A DNA stretch of 58,073 bases from Verrucomicrobiota bacterium (GTDB lineage Bacteria; Verrucomicrobiota; Verrucomicrobiia; Limisphaerales; UBA9464). The notes beneath the pieces were generated by a model. The model was not told the DNA's origin. It did not search any database and saw only the letters and a list, made by a program, of their open reading frames with translations. Numbering within the stretch: position 1 is the first letter of the stretch; each line of letters starts with the position of its first letter. Made by a program: the position numbers and the translations under genes. Of this stretch, positions 1-9,286 are shown in pieces. The stretch spans positions 1 to 58,073 of the forward strand of contig CANGKZ010000030.1 of assembly GCA_947454705.1 (NCBI GenBank). Reading direction: 5' to 3'.

Positions 1-133
1 GAGTGGGCGAGTGGGCGAGTGGGCGAGTGGGCGAGTGGGCGAGTGGGCGAGTGGGCGAGTGGGCGAGTGGGCGAGTGGGCGAGTGGGCGAGTGGGCGAGT
101 GGGCGAGTGGGCGAGTGGGCGAGTGGGCGAGTG
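1..133. repeat. 8-bp tandem repeat (GAGTGGGC)n, about 16.5 copies
   Basis: The window opens inside a perfect tandem array of GAGTGGGC that ends at about 133, so the true length is unknown. The unit is not a multiple of three, so three units (24 bases) encode a repeating octapeptide (GEWASGRV in one frame) and every forward frame stays open. No start signal or family supports translation. Such arrays are prone to slippage. Confidence 0.95.
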
Positions 134-189
134 TAGCGTTAGGGGAAAAGGCAACGGTAAATGGCGCATCCGGCGCCTGATTCACCCCG

Positions 190-233
190 CGCTCCCCCCC
201 CTTCAACGTTTCAACCCTTCAACCCTTCAACCT
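190..233. repeat. Interspersed TTCAACCC repeat, copy 1
   Basis: A pyrimidine-rich run contains TTCAACGT followed by nearly perfect TTCAACCC units with period 8. The reverse complement (GGGTTGAA units) recurs at 22691-22757 and 30765-30830, and the same orientation recurs at 30865-30903. It lies just beyond the 3' end of the minus-strand NHL gene. No coding function is seen. Confidence 0.75.
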
Positions 234-245
234 CGGTCTCTCCCC

Positions 246-1328
246 TCACTTCCCCGCCGCGGGCAGGGCCACGATCCGATGATTCTCACTGTCACCAATC
301 AGGAGAGTTCCGTCGGCGTCCACAAACACGCCGTGCGGACGGTTCAGTGCCGCGGTGGCGGCATCGGCGGTCTGGCTCAGGCCGCGTTTGCCGTTTCCAG
401 CCACGGTTTCAATCGTACCAGAATCGGAACGGTACCGGCGGATCGCGTGGTTCTCCGTGTCGGCGAGGTAGATGGATCCGTCGGGGGCGACCGCCAGGCC
501 CTTCGGTCCGTTCAAGAGCGCCGCGGTGGCCGGTCCGCCGTCGCCGGCGAATCCCTTGGCCCCGGTGCCGGCGAGGTGGTGAATGACGCCCGCGGTCCGA
601 TCGATTCGGAACAGCTGGTTGCCTTCGCGGGTGACCAGGAATAGGTCGCCGTTGGAATCAAAATCGATCGATCGCGGTCCACTCAATGGGGTGCCCTTGA
701 GCGGGGAACCGTCCGGGGTGGGACCGGGTTTCCCAGTGCCGGCGAAGGTGGAGATCTTGCCGGTCTTCACGTCGATCTTTCGCAGAACGTGATTTCCGAT
801 GTCGGCGACGAACAGGTCGCCGGCCGGATCAAATTGAATGCTGATGGGCGTGTTGAACTGGGCCTGCGTGGCCGCGCCGCCGTCGCCCGAGTAGCCTTTG
901 ATCCCGGTGCCGGCGAAGGTGGAGATGCGCCCAGTCTGGGGCCGATAGCAGCGGATGACGTGATTCTCCGTGTCAGCAATGAACAGGTCTCCCGCCTTGT
1001 TGAAGCGGATCTCGTGCGGGGTGTTGAGCTGCCCTTGCGCGGCGTTGTGTCCATCGCCGGCATAGCCCGCCGTGCCGGTGCCGACGACCGTGGTGATGGT
1101 GCCTTCGCGCGAAATCCGGCGAACCACATGGGCTTCAAAATCAGCAAACCAGAGCGATTGATCCTTCGCTCGGATGAGTCCGAACGGCTGGTTCAATCGC
1201 GCCGAACCGGCCGGTCCACCATCCCCCTCCGACCCCGTCACGCCGTTGCCCGCAATGGAAACAAGCTCAGCGGCCTCTCCCGAAAAGGTCCAAATCAGGG
1301 CGAGGGCGACGGCAAGAGGGCGGTTCAT
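246..1328 (-). CDS. Exported NHL-repeat beta-propeller protein
   Basis: This 360-residue protein starts with a signal peptide (hydrophobic stretch about residues 4-20) followed by about five or six NHL-type propeller repeats. The repeats show recurring phrases such as AGTGxxGYxGDGG, LNxPxxI and LFIADTENHVIR. NHL propellers are binding scaffolds in the periplasm or outside the cell. No catalytic residues or heme motif are visible, so no reaction can be assigned. It is transcribed divergently from the PSD1 operon, with about 170 bases between the two starts. Family assignment is firm; its ligand and role are unknown. Confidence 0.85.
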   Translation of the reverse strand: MNRPLAVALALIWTFSGEAAELVSIAGNGVTGSEGDGGPAGSARLNQPFGLIRAKDQSLWFADFEAHVVRRISREGTITTVVGTGTAGYAGDGHNAAQGQLNTPHEIRFNKAGDLFIADTENHVIRCYRPQTGRISTFAGTGIKGYSGDGGAATQAQFNTPISIQFDPAGDLFVADIGNHVLRKIDVKTGKISTFAGTGKPGPTPDGSPLKGTPLSGPRSIDFDSNGDLFLVTREGNQLFRIDRTAGVIHHLAGTGAKGFAGDGGPATAALLNGPKGLAVAPDGSIYLADTENHAIRRYRSDSGTIETVAGNGKRGLSQTADAATAALNRPHGVFVDADGTLLIGDSENHRIVALPAAGK

Positions 1329-1498
1329 GCAGCTTTTAATAAGTCCCCTCCACAGTAGGGCACTTGAAGGGCGGAGGAAGCCTGAATTCGGCTGTCAGGA
1401 TTCCCAGACCTTCCATTGAATTTATTTCCCGGCGGTTCATCCTAGTTCGGTTGCCCAACCCGTTTCCATCCCCGCTGCCGGCGGACTGTGTATCCAAA

Positions 1499-3889
1499 AT
1501 GGTACGCTTGTTCGCCTGTGCCGCCTTGGTGTTGGGTTCGTGGATGGGAGATCGTGCGGTGGCGTCCACGAATTCGGTTTCGACGTTGCCTGCGGTGCCG
1601 TCGTTCCGTCATGAGGTGGAACCAGTGCTCACGCGGCTGGGATGCAATCAAGGCGCGTGCCACGGAAAGCTCGCGGGACAGAATGGATTTCGTCTTTCGC
1701 TGCGCGCCTATGCCCCGGAATTGGATCATGGCTGGATCACCCGCGAGGTGCAGGGACGCCGGATCAATCCCGCAGATCCCGCCCGGTCGCTGCTGATCAC
1801 CAAGGCCATCGGAGCGACGCCGCATGAGGGCGGTGTCCGCATGGTGGCCGGGGACAAGTACCACCGGGTGCTAACCGATTGGATCGCCGCGCGCGCCCCA
1901 GGGCCGAAAGCACCAGGGGAGGAACCCGAGCCGCTCGTCCTGGAGCTCACGCCCGGCGAAGAGTCGATGACCGTGGGGGGAACCGTGACGCTTTCGGCGA
2001 AGGCGAAGTGGTCGGACGGCTCGGTGAAGGACGTCACCTGGCTCACGCAGTTTTTCTCCAACGACGAAACCACGGCATTGGTGACTCCGGAAGGTCGTGT
2101 GACCGCGCTGAGGTCGGGTGCGACCAGCATTCGCGCGCACTTTGATGGCATGGTTTCGGTCACTCGCATTGTGGTCCCGGCGACGAACGTGGTGGAGGAT
2201 TGGAAGTTTGCGACATCGCGTCGGCGCAATCCGATCGATGACGCAGTGTTCGCCCAGTTGGCGGCCCTGCGCATTCCGCCTTCGCCGCGTTGCGACGACG
2301 CCACCTTCCTGCGTCGGGCCATGCTCGACACCCTGGGCACTCCGCCGAGCCCTGCGGAGGTCGCCGCATTTCTTTCCGATCCGCGTCCCGATCGACGGGA
2401 GCGCCTGGTGGAGTCCCTGTTTCAAAGGCCGGAGTTCGTGGACTACTGGACGCTGCAACTCGCGGATCTGTTGCAGAATCGGAAGGAACGGGATCACGAC
2501 GTTCGTGGCACCAAGGGAGTGCGGGCGTTTCATTCCTGGTTGCGTCAGCAGGTTGCAGCCAACCGGCCGTGGGATGCGCTGGTTCGCGAGCTCCTCACCG
2601 CGCAGGGCGATGTGAGCACGCATCCCGAGGTGGGATATTTCGTCACGCTGTACGGCGAGAAAACGCCTGTAGAGTCGGAGATCACCGATGCCGTGGCGCA
2701 GGCGTTTCTCGGAACGCGAGTAGGGTGCGCGCGGTGTCACAATCATCCGTTGGAACGGTACACGCAGGATGACTTCTACCACTTCGCCGCATTCTTCTCG
2801 AAGAGCTCGCTCGAGCGGGTGGACCTCGGCACGGGACCCACATCGCTGCGCCTGGAGAGTCGCGACACGCGCGAGCAGGAAAATCGGATGACCGAGGCGA
2901 AGAAGCGTCTCGATGACGTGCAATCCCGCGCCCTGAAGACGGAGAAGGATTCCGCGCTGCGCAAGGAATTGTCCGACCGCCAACGCGAATTTGCCGAGCG
3001 GAAGCGGGAATGGATGGCTTCGCACGATCGCGAACCGAAGGCGCACCAGCCCCGGACCCATCAGGATCTTCTGGCGCGTCCGCTGGATCGACGCGCCATG
3101 GAATTCGCGCCGGGCTCGGATCCGCGCGCGGTGCTTGCCGACTGGATCACATCGCCAACCAACTCGGCCTTTTCGGGCGCGATGGTGAATCGGTTGTGGA
3201 AACACTTCTTCAGCGTGGGACTTGTTGAGCCAGTCGATGACCTGCGCGCAAGCAACCCGCCGTCGAACCCCGAGGCGTGGAATTGGCTCAGCGCGGAGTT
3301 TGTCCGGTCGGGATTCGATCTCCGTCAGGTCATGCGGAGCATTCTGAATTCCCGCACCTACCAACTCAGTTCATCGACGGTTCCGGGCAACAGCACCGAG
3401 CATCGATTCTTCAGTCATTACTACGCACGACGCCTCCCCGCGGAGGTCATGCAGGATGCCATGGCCCTGGCGACCGGCGTGCCGGATCGGTTTGAAGGGC
3501 ATCCGGTGGGTCTGCGTGCGATCCAATTGCCCGAGCCCGGTGTGGGGAGCTACTTCCTCACCTTGTTTGGCCGGAGCGATCGCGTGACCGCCTGCGCGTG
3601 TGAACGCAGCGGCGAAGTGACCCTGCCGCAGTTGCTCCATCTGCAGAACGGCGAGGAAACCCAGAAGAAGCTGCGCGACGCGAACGGGCGTCTCATGGCC
3701 CTGATGAAGGCCGAGCCTGACCACCGGCGTCGTGTGGAAACGCTGTACCTCGCCACCGTGGGACGTCGTCCGAGCCCGATGGAATGGGCGCGTCTGGAGC
3801 CCCTGCTGTCGGCAGGGAAGGATGATGAAGTCCTTCCCGACCTGTTTTGGGCGTTGCTCAACACCAAGGAGTTCGCCTTCAATCACTGA
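1499..3889 (+). CDS. DUF1549/DUF1553 (PSD1) domain protein with Ig-like domain
   Basis: This 796-residue exported protein starts at an ATG followed by a signal peptide (hydrophobic residues 4-20); the frame is open upstream but that part has no signal-like character. Near the N-terminus is a cytochrome-like motif, CNQGACH (C49, C54, H55), with four residues between the cysteines instead of two. Next come a bacterial Ig-like domain (about residues 140-225, with TVGGTVTLSAKAKWSDG), a DUF1549 domain (about 245-430, ending with a true CARCH motif at C410-C413-H414), a charged coiled linker and a DUF1553 domain (about 530-780). Such proteins are abundant in Planctomycetes and Verrucomicrobia and of unsettled function; a secreted redox or hydrolytic role is often guessed. 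It heads an operon with DUF1501, PPC and cytochrome-WD40 genes. Confidence 0.9.
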   Translation: MVRLFACAALVLGSWMGDRAVASTNSVSTLPAVPSFRHEVEPVLTRLGCNQGACHGKLAGQNGFRLSLRAYAPELDHGWITREVQGRRINPADPARSLLITKAIGATPHEGGVRMVAGDKYHRVLTDWIAARAPGPKAPGEEPEPLVLELTPGEESMTVGGTVTLSAKAKWSDGSVKDVTWLTQFFSNDETTALVTPEGRVTALRSGATSIRAHFDGMVSVTRIVVPATNVVEDWKFATSRRRNPIDDAVFAQLAALRIPPSPRCDDATFLRRAMLDTLGTPPSPAEVAAFLSDPRPDRRERLVESLFQRPEFVDYWTLQLADLLQNRKERDHDVRGTKGVRAFHSWLRQQVAANRPWDALVRELLTAQGDVSTHPEVGYFVTLYGEKTPVESEITDAVAQAFLGTRVGCARCHNHPLERYTQDDFYHFAAFFSKSSLERVDLGTGPTSLRLESRDTREQENRMTEAKKRLDDVQSRALKTEKDSALRKELSDRQREFAERKREWMASHDREPKAHQPRTHQDLLARPLDRRAMEFAPGSDPRAVLADWITSPTNSAFSGAMVNRLWKHFFSVGLVEPVDDLRASNPPSNPEAWNWLSAEFVRSGFDLRQVMRSILNSRTYQLSSSTVPGNSTEHRFFSHYYARRLPAEVMQDAMALATGVPDRFEGHPVGLRAIQLPEPGVGSYFLTLFGRSDRVTACACERSGEVTLPQLLHLQNGEETQKKLRDANGRLMALMKAEPDHRRRVETLYLATVGRRPSPMEWARLEPLLSAGKDDEVLPDLFWALLNTKEFAFNH

Positions 3890-3897
3890 GTTCTCCC

Positions 3898-5244
3898 ATG
3901 CTCAATCTCTCGCTCAATCCCGAATGGCGCCGCCGCTGCGATGGCGTGTCGCGCCGCGATTTTCTGCGGGTGGGAGCCCTCGGTCCGCTGGGGATTTCGC
4001 TCGCCGGAGCGCTCTCTTGGAAATCTTCCCTTGCGGCCCAAACGGTCGCGGAAGCTGCAGTCCGTCCGGCCCGCGCCAAGCACGTGCTGCTGGTGTACCT
4101 CGGGGGCGGGATCTCGCATCACGACACCTTTGATCCCAAGCCCGACGCCGTGTCGGAGATCCGCGGCAAGTACAAGAACATCCCGTCGGTCCTTCCCGGC
4201 ATCCACACCGGCGAGCTGATTCCGAAACTGGCCAAGTCGCTCGACAAGGTGTGTCTCGTGCGCTCGGGCACCCACGAGAACGATCATCACGAAACCGCCA
4301 CCAACTGGGTGCTGAGCGGACGCTTCGGCTCCCCGTTCGGCGATCATCCCTCGATGGGTTCGATCGTGGCGCACGAAACTGGATTCGTGGGAAAGGTTCC
4401 ACCGTACGTCGCAGTTCCGAAGAATCCTTCCTTCACCTGGGAGCTCGGAAAATCGGCATGGCTCGGCGGACGCTACGAATCGTTCAAGGCCGGGAATCCG
4501 AACGACAAGAGTTTCAAGGTCCGCGACCTGTCCTGTCCCGCGGCGGTGTCGCCCCAGATCCTCGAACGTCGCCGGACCCTGCTCGGCGCGGTGGACACGC
4601 TCCAGCGCCACATCCAGGGCAATGACCAGTTGGCGACCTACGACGAATTCGCACTCAAGGCCGCCGAAATGGTGCTCTCGCCCGAGGCCCAGCGCGCCTT
4701 CGACATCGACCGGGAGGACGTCAAAATGCGGGATCGCTACGGCCGTACCGAATTTGGGCAAAGCTGCCTGCTGGCACGCCGGTTGATCGAGGGCGGCGTG
4801 CGCTTCGTCACGGTGAACTACGGCGGATGGGATCATCACGCGAAGATCTTCGACAACCTGGACAAGAAGTTGCCCGAATTTGATACCGGCCTCTCGGCCC
4901 TGATCGGCGACATGCACGAACGCGGGCTGATGCAGGAGACGCTGCTGCTGGTGATGGGTGAATTCGGACGCACTCCGAAGATCAACAAGGACGCGGGGCG
5001 TGACCATTGGGGGCGCGCGGGTTCGTTGATTTTTGCCGGAGCCGGGGTTCGTCCTGGAACGGTGATCGGTGCGACCGATCGCAATGGCGCCTTCGTGACC
5101 GAGCGTCCGGTGCGGCCTGCGGATGTGGCATTCACGGTGTACGACGCGCTGGGCATCGATCCGCGAAAAATCCTCCGTACGCCCGAAGGCCGGCCGGTGG
5201 AGATCCTGGATCAGGGCAGTGCCGTCACCGAGTTGTACGGCTGA
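3898..5244 (+). CDS. DUF1501 family protein with Tat signal
   Basis: This 448-residue protein has a twin-arginine signal (SRRDFLRVGALG, about residues 19-30), pointing to folded export. The chosen ATG lies 8 bases after the upstream stop codon, so the pair is probably co-translated. DUF1501 proteins belong to the alkaline phosphatase/sulfatase superfamily; blocks typical of the family are visible, such as HHDTFDPKPD, NDHHETATNWVLSG, WDHHAKIFDNLDKKLPEFD and MGEFGRTPKIN. They nearly always sit beside a DUF1549/DUF1553 gene, as here. The substrate is unknown; hydrolysis of a sulfate or phosphate ester is an inference from the fold only. Confidence 0.92.
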   Translation: MLNLSLNPEWRRRCDGVSRRDFLRVGALGPLGISLAGALSWKSSLAAQTVAEAAVRPARAKHVLLVYLGGGISHHDTFDPKPDAVSEIRGKYKNIPSVLPGIHTGELIPKLAKSLDKVCLVRSGTHENDHHETATNWVLSGRFGSPFGDHPSMGSIVAHETGFVGKVPPYVAVPKNPSFTWELGKSAWLGGRYESFKAGNPNDKSFKVRDLSCPAAVSPQILERRRTLLGAVDTLQRHIQGNDQLATYDEFALKAAEMVLSPEAQRAFDIDREDVKMRDRYGRTEFGQSCLLARRLIEGGVRFVTVNYGGWDHHAKIFDNLDKKLPEFDTGLSALIGDMHERGLMQETLLLVMGEFGRTPKINKDAGRDHWGRAGSLIFAGAGVRPGTVIGATDRNGAFVTERPVRPADVAFTVYDALGIDPRKILRTPEGRPVEILDQGSAVTELYG

Positions 5245-5264
5245 GCCCCATTCCCTCATTTCGC

Positions 5265-6119
5265 GTGGATTTCATCGGAGTCTTTGAAGCGAAGGGCACG
5301 CTGCGCGGACTCGCGTTTCGCCCGGCTCGTTTTTTGGGAGCGGGTGTGGCCGTGCTTTTCGCAGGGGCGTTCGCGGTTTCCGCCGAGGACAAAAAACCCG
5401 CGCCTCCGCCCGAACCCCCGAAGCCGATTCTCACCGTTCCGCTGGGATTGATCGCGGGACGAACCAACGTGGTTCAACTCCGCGGGCTTCGATTGAAGGA
5501 TGCCGATCGCGTTTCGCTGGAGGGATTGAAAGCGTCGGTCCTGGTCACGGTCACGATTCGCAAGCGCGAGGACGTCAAACCTCCTGATGGCGTTCCCGCT
5601 CCCAAGGCCGGCGATCAGGCGTTGGAGTTGGCGGTGGTGGTTCCAGCCTTCGATCCGGCGATTGAGTTGGGGACCAACCGGCTGAGTTGGTCGGTACACA
5701 GCACCAACGGGCTTGGCTCCCTGAACGGGATCCCGGTGTTTCACTCCGACCGGCTGGTGGAATCGCGGGAACCCAACAACGGCTTTCGAGAAGCGCAGCC
5801 CTTGAAGCCCGGACAAACCGTTCGTGGCGCTTTGGAAAAATCGGGAGAAGTGGATGTTTTTCGCATCGAGGGGACGGCCGGGCAGACGTTGTCCGCCGAG
5901 GTGCTCGCCTCCAGGATGGGGTCCACGCTGGATGGAATCCTGACGTGGTACGACGAAGCCGGAACCCTGCTTGCGAGCAATGATGACGCCGTGGGAGCTG
6001 ATCCCGCCCTGACGCTGAAGCTCACCAAATCCGGCCCGGTGTTTCTGGCGTTGACCTATGCGAATGAGAAGGCGGGCAAGACCCACGGCTATTTGCTGAC
6101 GGTGGAGGCCAGACCATGA
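5265..6119 (+). CDS. Pre-peptidase C-terminal (PPC) domain protein
   Basis: This 284-residue exported protein probably starts at GTG 5265, 20 bases after the DUF1501 stop; no ATG fits before the signal peptide (hydrophobic residues about 22-40). A Pro-rich linker leads to a beta-rich middle region and a C-terminal PPC domain, recognised by EPNNGFREAQPL, GEVDVFRIEGTAGQTL, LVWYDE-like and GADPALTLKLTKSG blocks. PPC domains are carbohydrate- or protein-binding beta-sandwiches. Its last bases overlap the next ATG (ATGA), so it is a member of the PSD1/DUF1501 operon, where it may help substrate binding (inference). Start choice is the least certain part. Confidence 0.75.
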   Translation: MDFIGVFEAKGTLRGLAFRPARFLGAGVAVLFAGAFAVSAEDKKPAPPPEPPKPILTVPLGLIAGRTNVVQLRGLRLKDADRVSLEGLKASVLVTVTIRKREDVKPPDGVPAPKAGDQALELAVVVPAFDPAIELGTNRLSWSVHSTNGLGSLNGIPVFHSDRLVESREPNNGFREAQPLKPGQTVRGALEKSGEVDVFRIEGTAGQTLSAEVLASRMGSTLDGILTWYDEAGTLLASNDDAVGADPALTLKLTKSGPVFLALTYANEKAGKTHGYLLTVEARP

Positions 6120-7507
6120 GTTGGCGGCGTTGGGGGGCGGTGTGCGGTCTGACAGTCGGGATGGGCCTCGGCGTGCTGCAGGGAATGGCGGAGCCGGTTT
6201 CGTTTTCCCGCGAGGTGGCGCCCATTTTGGATCGTTCCTGCGTGGCCTGCCATCAGCCTTCCAAGCTCAAGGGGAAGCTCGATCTGAGCAGTTTCTCAGC
6301 CCTCTCGGCCGGGGGAAAGCACGGCGCGGCGGTGACCGCACGCAAGCCTGACACCAGCCGGCTTCTGACCCAGGTGCGCGGCCCCAAGCCGGAGATGCCG
6401 CCCGAGGGGAAGCCGCTGACTGAACCGGAAGTGGCGGTGATCGAGCGCTGGATTGCGGAAGGCGCGGTGGATGATTCCGCCTCCGCGACGGCCGCGAATC
6501 GAGAGCCGATCCGCTACGAGGATCGGCCGGTGATTTCCTCGCTGGCGTGGTCGCCCGATGGAACCCGGCTCGCGGTTCCGGGGAATGGTGAGGTGTTTCT
6601 CTTCGACGCCCGAACCTGGGAACTCGAACGCCGTTTGCGCGGGGAAGGGAGCCGGGTGGAGTCGGTTCAGTTTTCTCCCGATGGCAACCGCCTCGCCGTG
6701 GCGGCGGGAACGCCGAGTCGGTTTGGGGAGATCCAAATTTGGGACATCAAGTCCGGAGCGCTCGAACGGGCGGTGCGGGTGGGACCGGATTCGGTCTTTG
6801 GTCTGGCCTGGTCCCCGGACGGCATGCGCGTGGCGGTGGGCGGCGCTGACCGGACACTGCGGATGATCGAGGTGTCCTCGGGACGCGAACTCATCCGCTT
6901 CGATCAGCACACCGACTGGGTGCTGGGCGCGTGCTTCACGGGGGATGGATCAAAATTGATCTCCGCGGGCCGCGACCGCTCGATGAAGCTGATCGAATCC
7001 GGTAGCGGCCGGTTGATTGATGAGATCTGCCGTCCCAATGAGCCCCTGCTGGCGGCGCTGGTGCGTCCCGGAACGGAGCTGGTGGCGGCAGTGGGTGGGG
7101 AGTATCGAATTCGGGTCTATCGCGCGAAGCCAAGGTCGGACACTCAGGATGCCAATGCCGATCCCAACTACGTTCGCGAATACGACGGGTTTGACGGAGG
7201 CATGACTTCGGCGGCGTACAGCAGGGACGGAATGTGGATCGCCACCGCGGGCGCGAGCACGGGCGAGGTGCGCGTACACGAGGCCGAGAACGGCTCGCGC
7301 AAGGCGACACTCCGCGGGCACGACGGGGTGGTGTTCGGGCTCGCGTTCAATCCCGACGGCACGTGGCTCGCGACCGCGGGGTACGAAGGATTGGTGCGGG
7401 TGTACGATTGGAAACGGGAGGTGCTCCTGACCGTGTTATCACCGGTTCCGCCGCCGATTGCGTCGAAGGAAGGACCATCCGGCGAAGCCCGAAAACACCA
7501 GGAATGA
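6116..7507 (+). CDS. Planctomycete-type cytochrome c with WD40 propeller
   Basis: The 463-residue product has a signal peptide (about residues 1-25), then a Planctomycete cytochrome-C domain with one heme motif, SCVACH (C42, C45, H46), followed by PEMPPEGKPLT as in this family. Residues about 125-440 form a WD40-like propeller with repeated SPDGxRLAV, GGADRTLRM and FNPDGTWLATAGYEG elements. It overlaps the upstream PPC gene by four bases and completes the operon. A periplasmic electron-transfer or scaffold role alongside the PSD1 and DUF1501 proteins is inferred. Its 3' end overlaps the convergent gene ending at 7439 by 69 bases. Confidence 0.88.
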   Translation: MSWRRWGAVCGLTVGMGLGVLQGMAEPVSFSREVAPILDRSCVACHQPSKLKGKLDLSSFSALSAGGKHGAAVTARKPDTSRLLTQVRGPKPEMPPEGKPLTEPEVAVIERWIAEGAVDDSASATAANREPIRYEDRPVISSLAWSPDGTRLAVPGNGEVFLFDARTWELERRLRGEGSRVESVQFSPDGNRLAVAAGTPSRFGEIQIWDIKSGALERAVRVGPDSVFGLAWSPDGMRVAVGGADRTLRMIEVSSGRELIRFDQHTDWVLGACFTGDGSKLISAGRDRSMKLIESGSGRLIDEICRPNEPLLAALVRPGTELVAAVGGEYRIRVYRAKPRSDTQDANADPNYVREYDGFDGGMTSAAYSRDGMWIATAGASTGEVRVHEAENGSRKATLRGHDGVVFGLAFNPDGTWLATAGYEGLVRVYDWKREVLLTVLSPVPPPIASKEGPSGEARKHQE

Positions 7508-9265
7508 TCCCCCGGCGAGTGCAGCCTTGGCCTCCATGCTCCAGTCGGGGAGGATTTTTCGCGCGACATTTTTCGTCCTGATCCAGGCCAGTGCCAGCCC
7601 GTGGGGATGGCGATCCCGGATTTCCAGGAAGGTTAGAAGATCGCAAACCTCGTTGGTCGACATGCCATCCAGGAGCCCCTCGGGCATCAGGGAATTGGTC
7701 ATTCCCCGGTGTTGAAGGATTTCAGACCGTGGGATGCTGATCCGCTGGTTGCCGGACACGATGAGAGTGAGTTCGCGGGTGTCGGAGGTGAGCACGCGTC
7801 CTGTCAGCATTTCTCCGTCCTTGCGGACCACGGCTTCGGTTTCGTACCCGGACTTGATTCCCTCAGAGGGGCGTCGAATGGCGGCGAGGATTTCCTCCTC
7901 GGTCATCATGTTGCCGATCCCACCGAGATCGGGGCCGAGCATTTCCTTTTCGTCGCCAATGGCGTGGCATGAACTGCAGCCGCGGTCCCGGAACAGGCGT
8001 GCTCCTCGGTCGCGGTTTCCGGCAAAGATGGGAAAGCGCTCCTGGGGACTGGCGGGTTTCAATCCTGGTACAGGAATGAACCGGTAGTAGGCCCCGGTGG
8101 GATGATCCAGCGGGGTGTGGCCGATGGTTTCCCGTCCGAATTGGGCGACGTAGAGATCGCCGTTCGATCCGAAGATGACGGAGGATATTTTCGGCGTTTC
8201 CCGGGCGAATAGGAACTCCTTGGCGCGATAGCTTCCGTCGGATTGCCGGGTGGTGCGAACACGGATGATCGAGCCGCGCTCCCAGAGGAAATCAGGCCCC
8301 CAGCAGGCTGCGAAAAGATCCCCGGCTGTGCCACCGAACTCATTCGTGGGGGAGTTGAAGGTCATGCCGGCCATGCCGTAGCCGAACTGGACCTGGACGA
8401 GGGGAGGCGTGGTGGGCTGGTGATCGGTAAACTTGTGCGGATTCTGCCCGTAAAAATGGCCGCGCTGGGCGAAGTTGATTTCCTCGGTCGGGTTCTCACC
8501 GCCGCGGTTGTCGGTGAAGAACAAATCGCCTCTCTCATTGAACCCCATGCCGTAGGGAAAACGGAGTCCGGTGGCAAAACGTTCGATGGTCTTCCCGTCG
8601 GGTGAAATGCGCAGGATGCTTCCACGCCACCCCTCAGGATCCGGCGCCGGATTCGGATTGTAGGAGTCCGTGCAGAGGGCGAGATGCAGCCATCCGTCGG
8701 GCGCGAAACACAGTCCGAAGGTCCAGTCGAAGTTGTGTCCGGAAAATGGAATTCCCTCGATGAACGAACGGCTCCGATCGGCAATGCCGTCTCCGTTCGT
8801 GTCCTCATAGACGCGCACCTGGGAGGCGGTTCCCACAAACACTTCGTTTCCTCGAAATGCGAGGCTGGTGGGATAGCGAAGGCCTTCCTTCCGAACGTCA
8901 GCATAGAGCTGCGCCGTGTCCTCCAGTCCGTCCTTGTCGGTATCGATCAATCGGTAGATTTCACCGGTGTAATTGGCTCCGTAGATGGTGCCATCCGGAG
9001 CCCGGCCGACGGCCGTGGGATTCCACAGCGTGACTCCGTGGGTGATTGGCAGCTTAACTGCGGCGTAGCTTCCGAAGACCTGGATCGAGGTGTCGCGGTG
9101 CTTGAGAATCACGTCCCGCGATGGTCCGGCGGCCGTGGCCGAGAAAGACCAAAGCAGCATCAGGGCGGTGCCGGCCAGAGCCGCGGCTCCGGGCGCGCTG
9201 CTGGGAAACAAGCCCCGGGATGTCGGGACAGGCAAATCCGATGGGGGCCTGGAATCAGGTTTCAC
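7439..9265 (-). CDS. Membrane-bound dehydrogenase-like propeller with cytochrome c and C-terminal TM
   Basis: This 608-residue protein has a signal sequence (hydrophobic about residues 27-46), a PVC-type glucose/sorbosone dehydrogenase-like propeller (about 60-410; NPTAVGRAPDGTIYGANYTG, LRFPYGMGFNERGDLFFTDN), a heme-binding segment with CSSCH (C430, C433, H434) and a Planctomycete-type tail (SGYETEAVVRKDGEMLTGRV). The end carries a single transmembrane helix followed by basic residues. Related proteins are thought to oxidise sugars or alcohols and pass electrons to the attached heme; the substrate is unknown here. It follows the PQQ-like gene by 21 bases on the same strand, so the two are probably one transcript. 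Confidence 0.85.
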   Translation of the reverse strand: MKPDSRPPSDLPVPTSRGLFPSSAPGAAALAGTALMLLWSFSATAAGPSRDVILKHRDTSIQVFGSYAAVKLPITHGVTLWNPTAVGRAPDGTIYGANYTGEIYRLIDTDKDGLEDTAQLYADVRKEGLRYPTSLAFRGNEVFVGTASQVRVYEDTNGDGIADRSRSFIEGIPFSGHNFDWTFGLCFAPDGWLHLALCTDSYNPNPAPDPEGWRGSILRISPDGKTIERFATGLRFPYGMGFNERGDLFFTDNRGGENPTEEINFAQRGHFYGQNPHKFTDHQPTTPPLVQVQFGYGMAGMTFNSPTNEFGGTAGDLFAACWGPDFLWERGSIIRVRTTRQSDGSYRAKEFLFARETPKISSVIFGSNGDLYVAQFGRETIGHTPLDHPTGAYYRFIPVPGLKPASPQERFPIFAGNRDRGARLFRDRGCSSCHAIGDEKEMLGPDLGGIGNMMTEEEILAAIRRPSEGIKSGYETEAVVRKDGEMLTGRVLTSDTRELTLIVSGNQRISIPRSEILQHRGMTNSLMPEGLLDGMSTNEVCDLLTFLEIRDRHPHGLALAWIRTKNVARKILPDWSMEAKAALAGGSFLVFSGFAGWSFLRRNRRRNR

Positions 9266-9286
9266 TTTTGGGACAGAGGCGTGGAG

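Noticed and set aside
3-644. Open frame across the 8-bp tandem array (213 residues)
   Set aside because: It is open because the array lacks stops in every frame; the rest is antisense to the NHL gene and matches no family.
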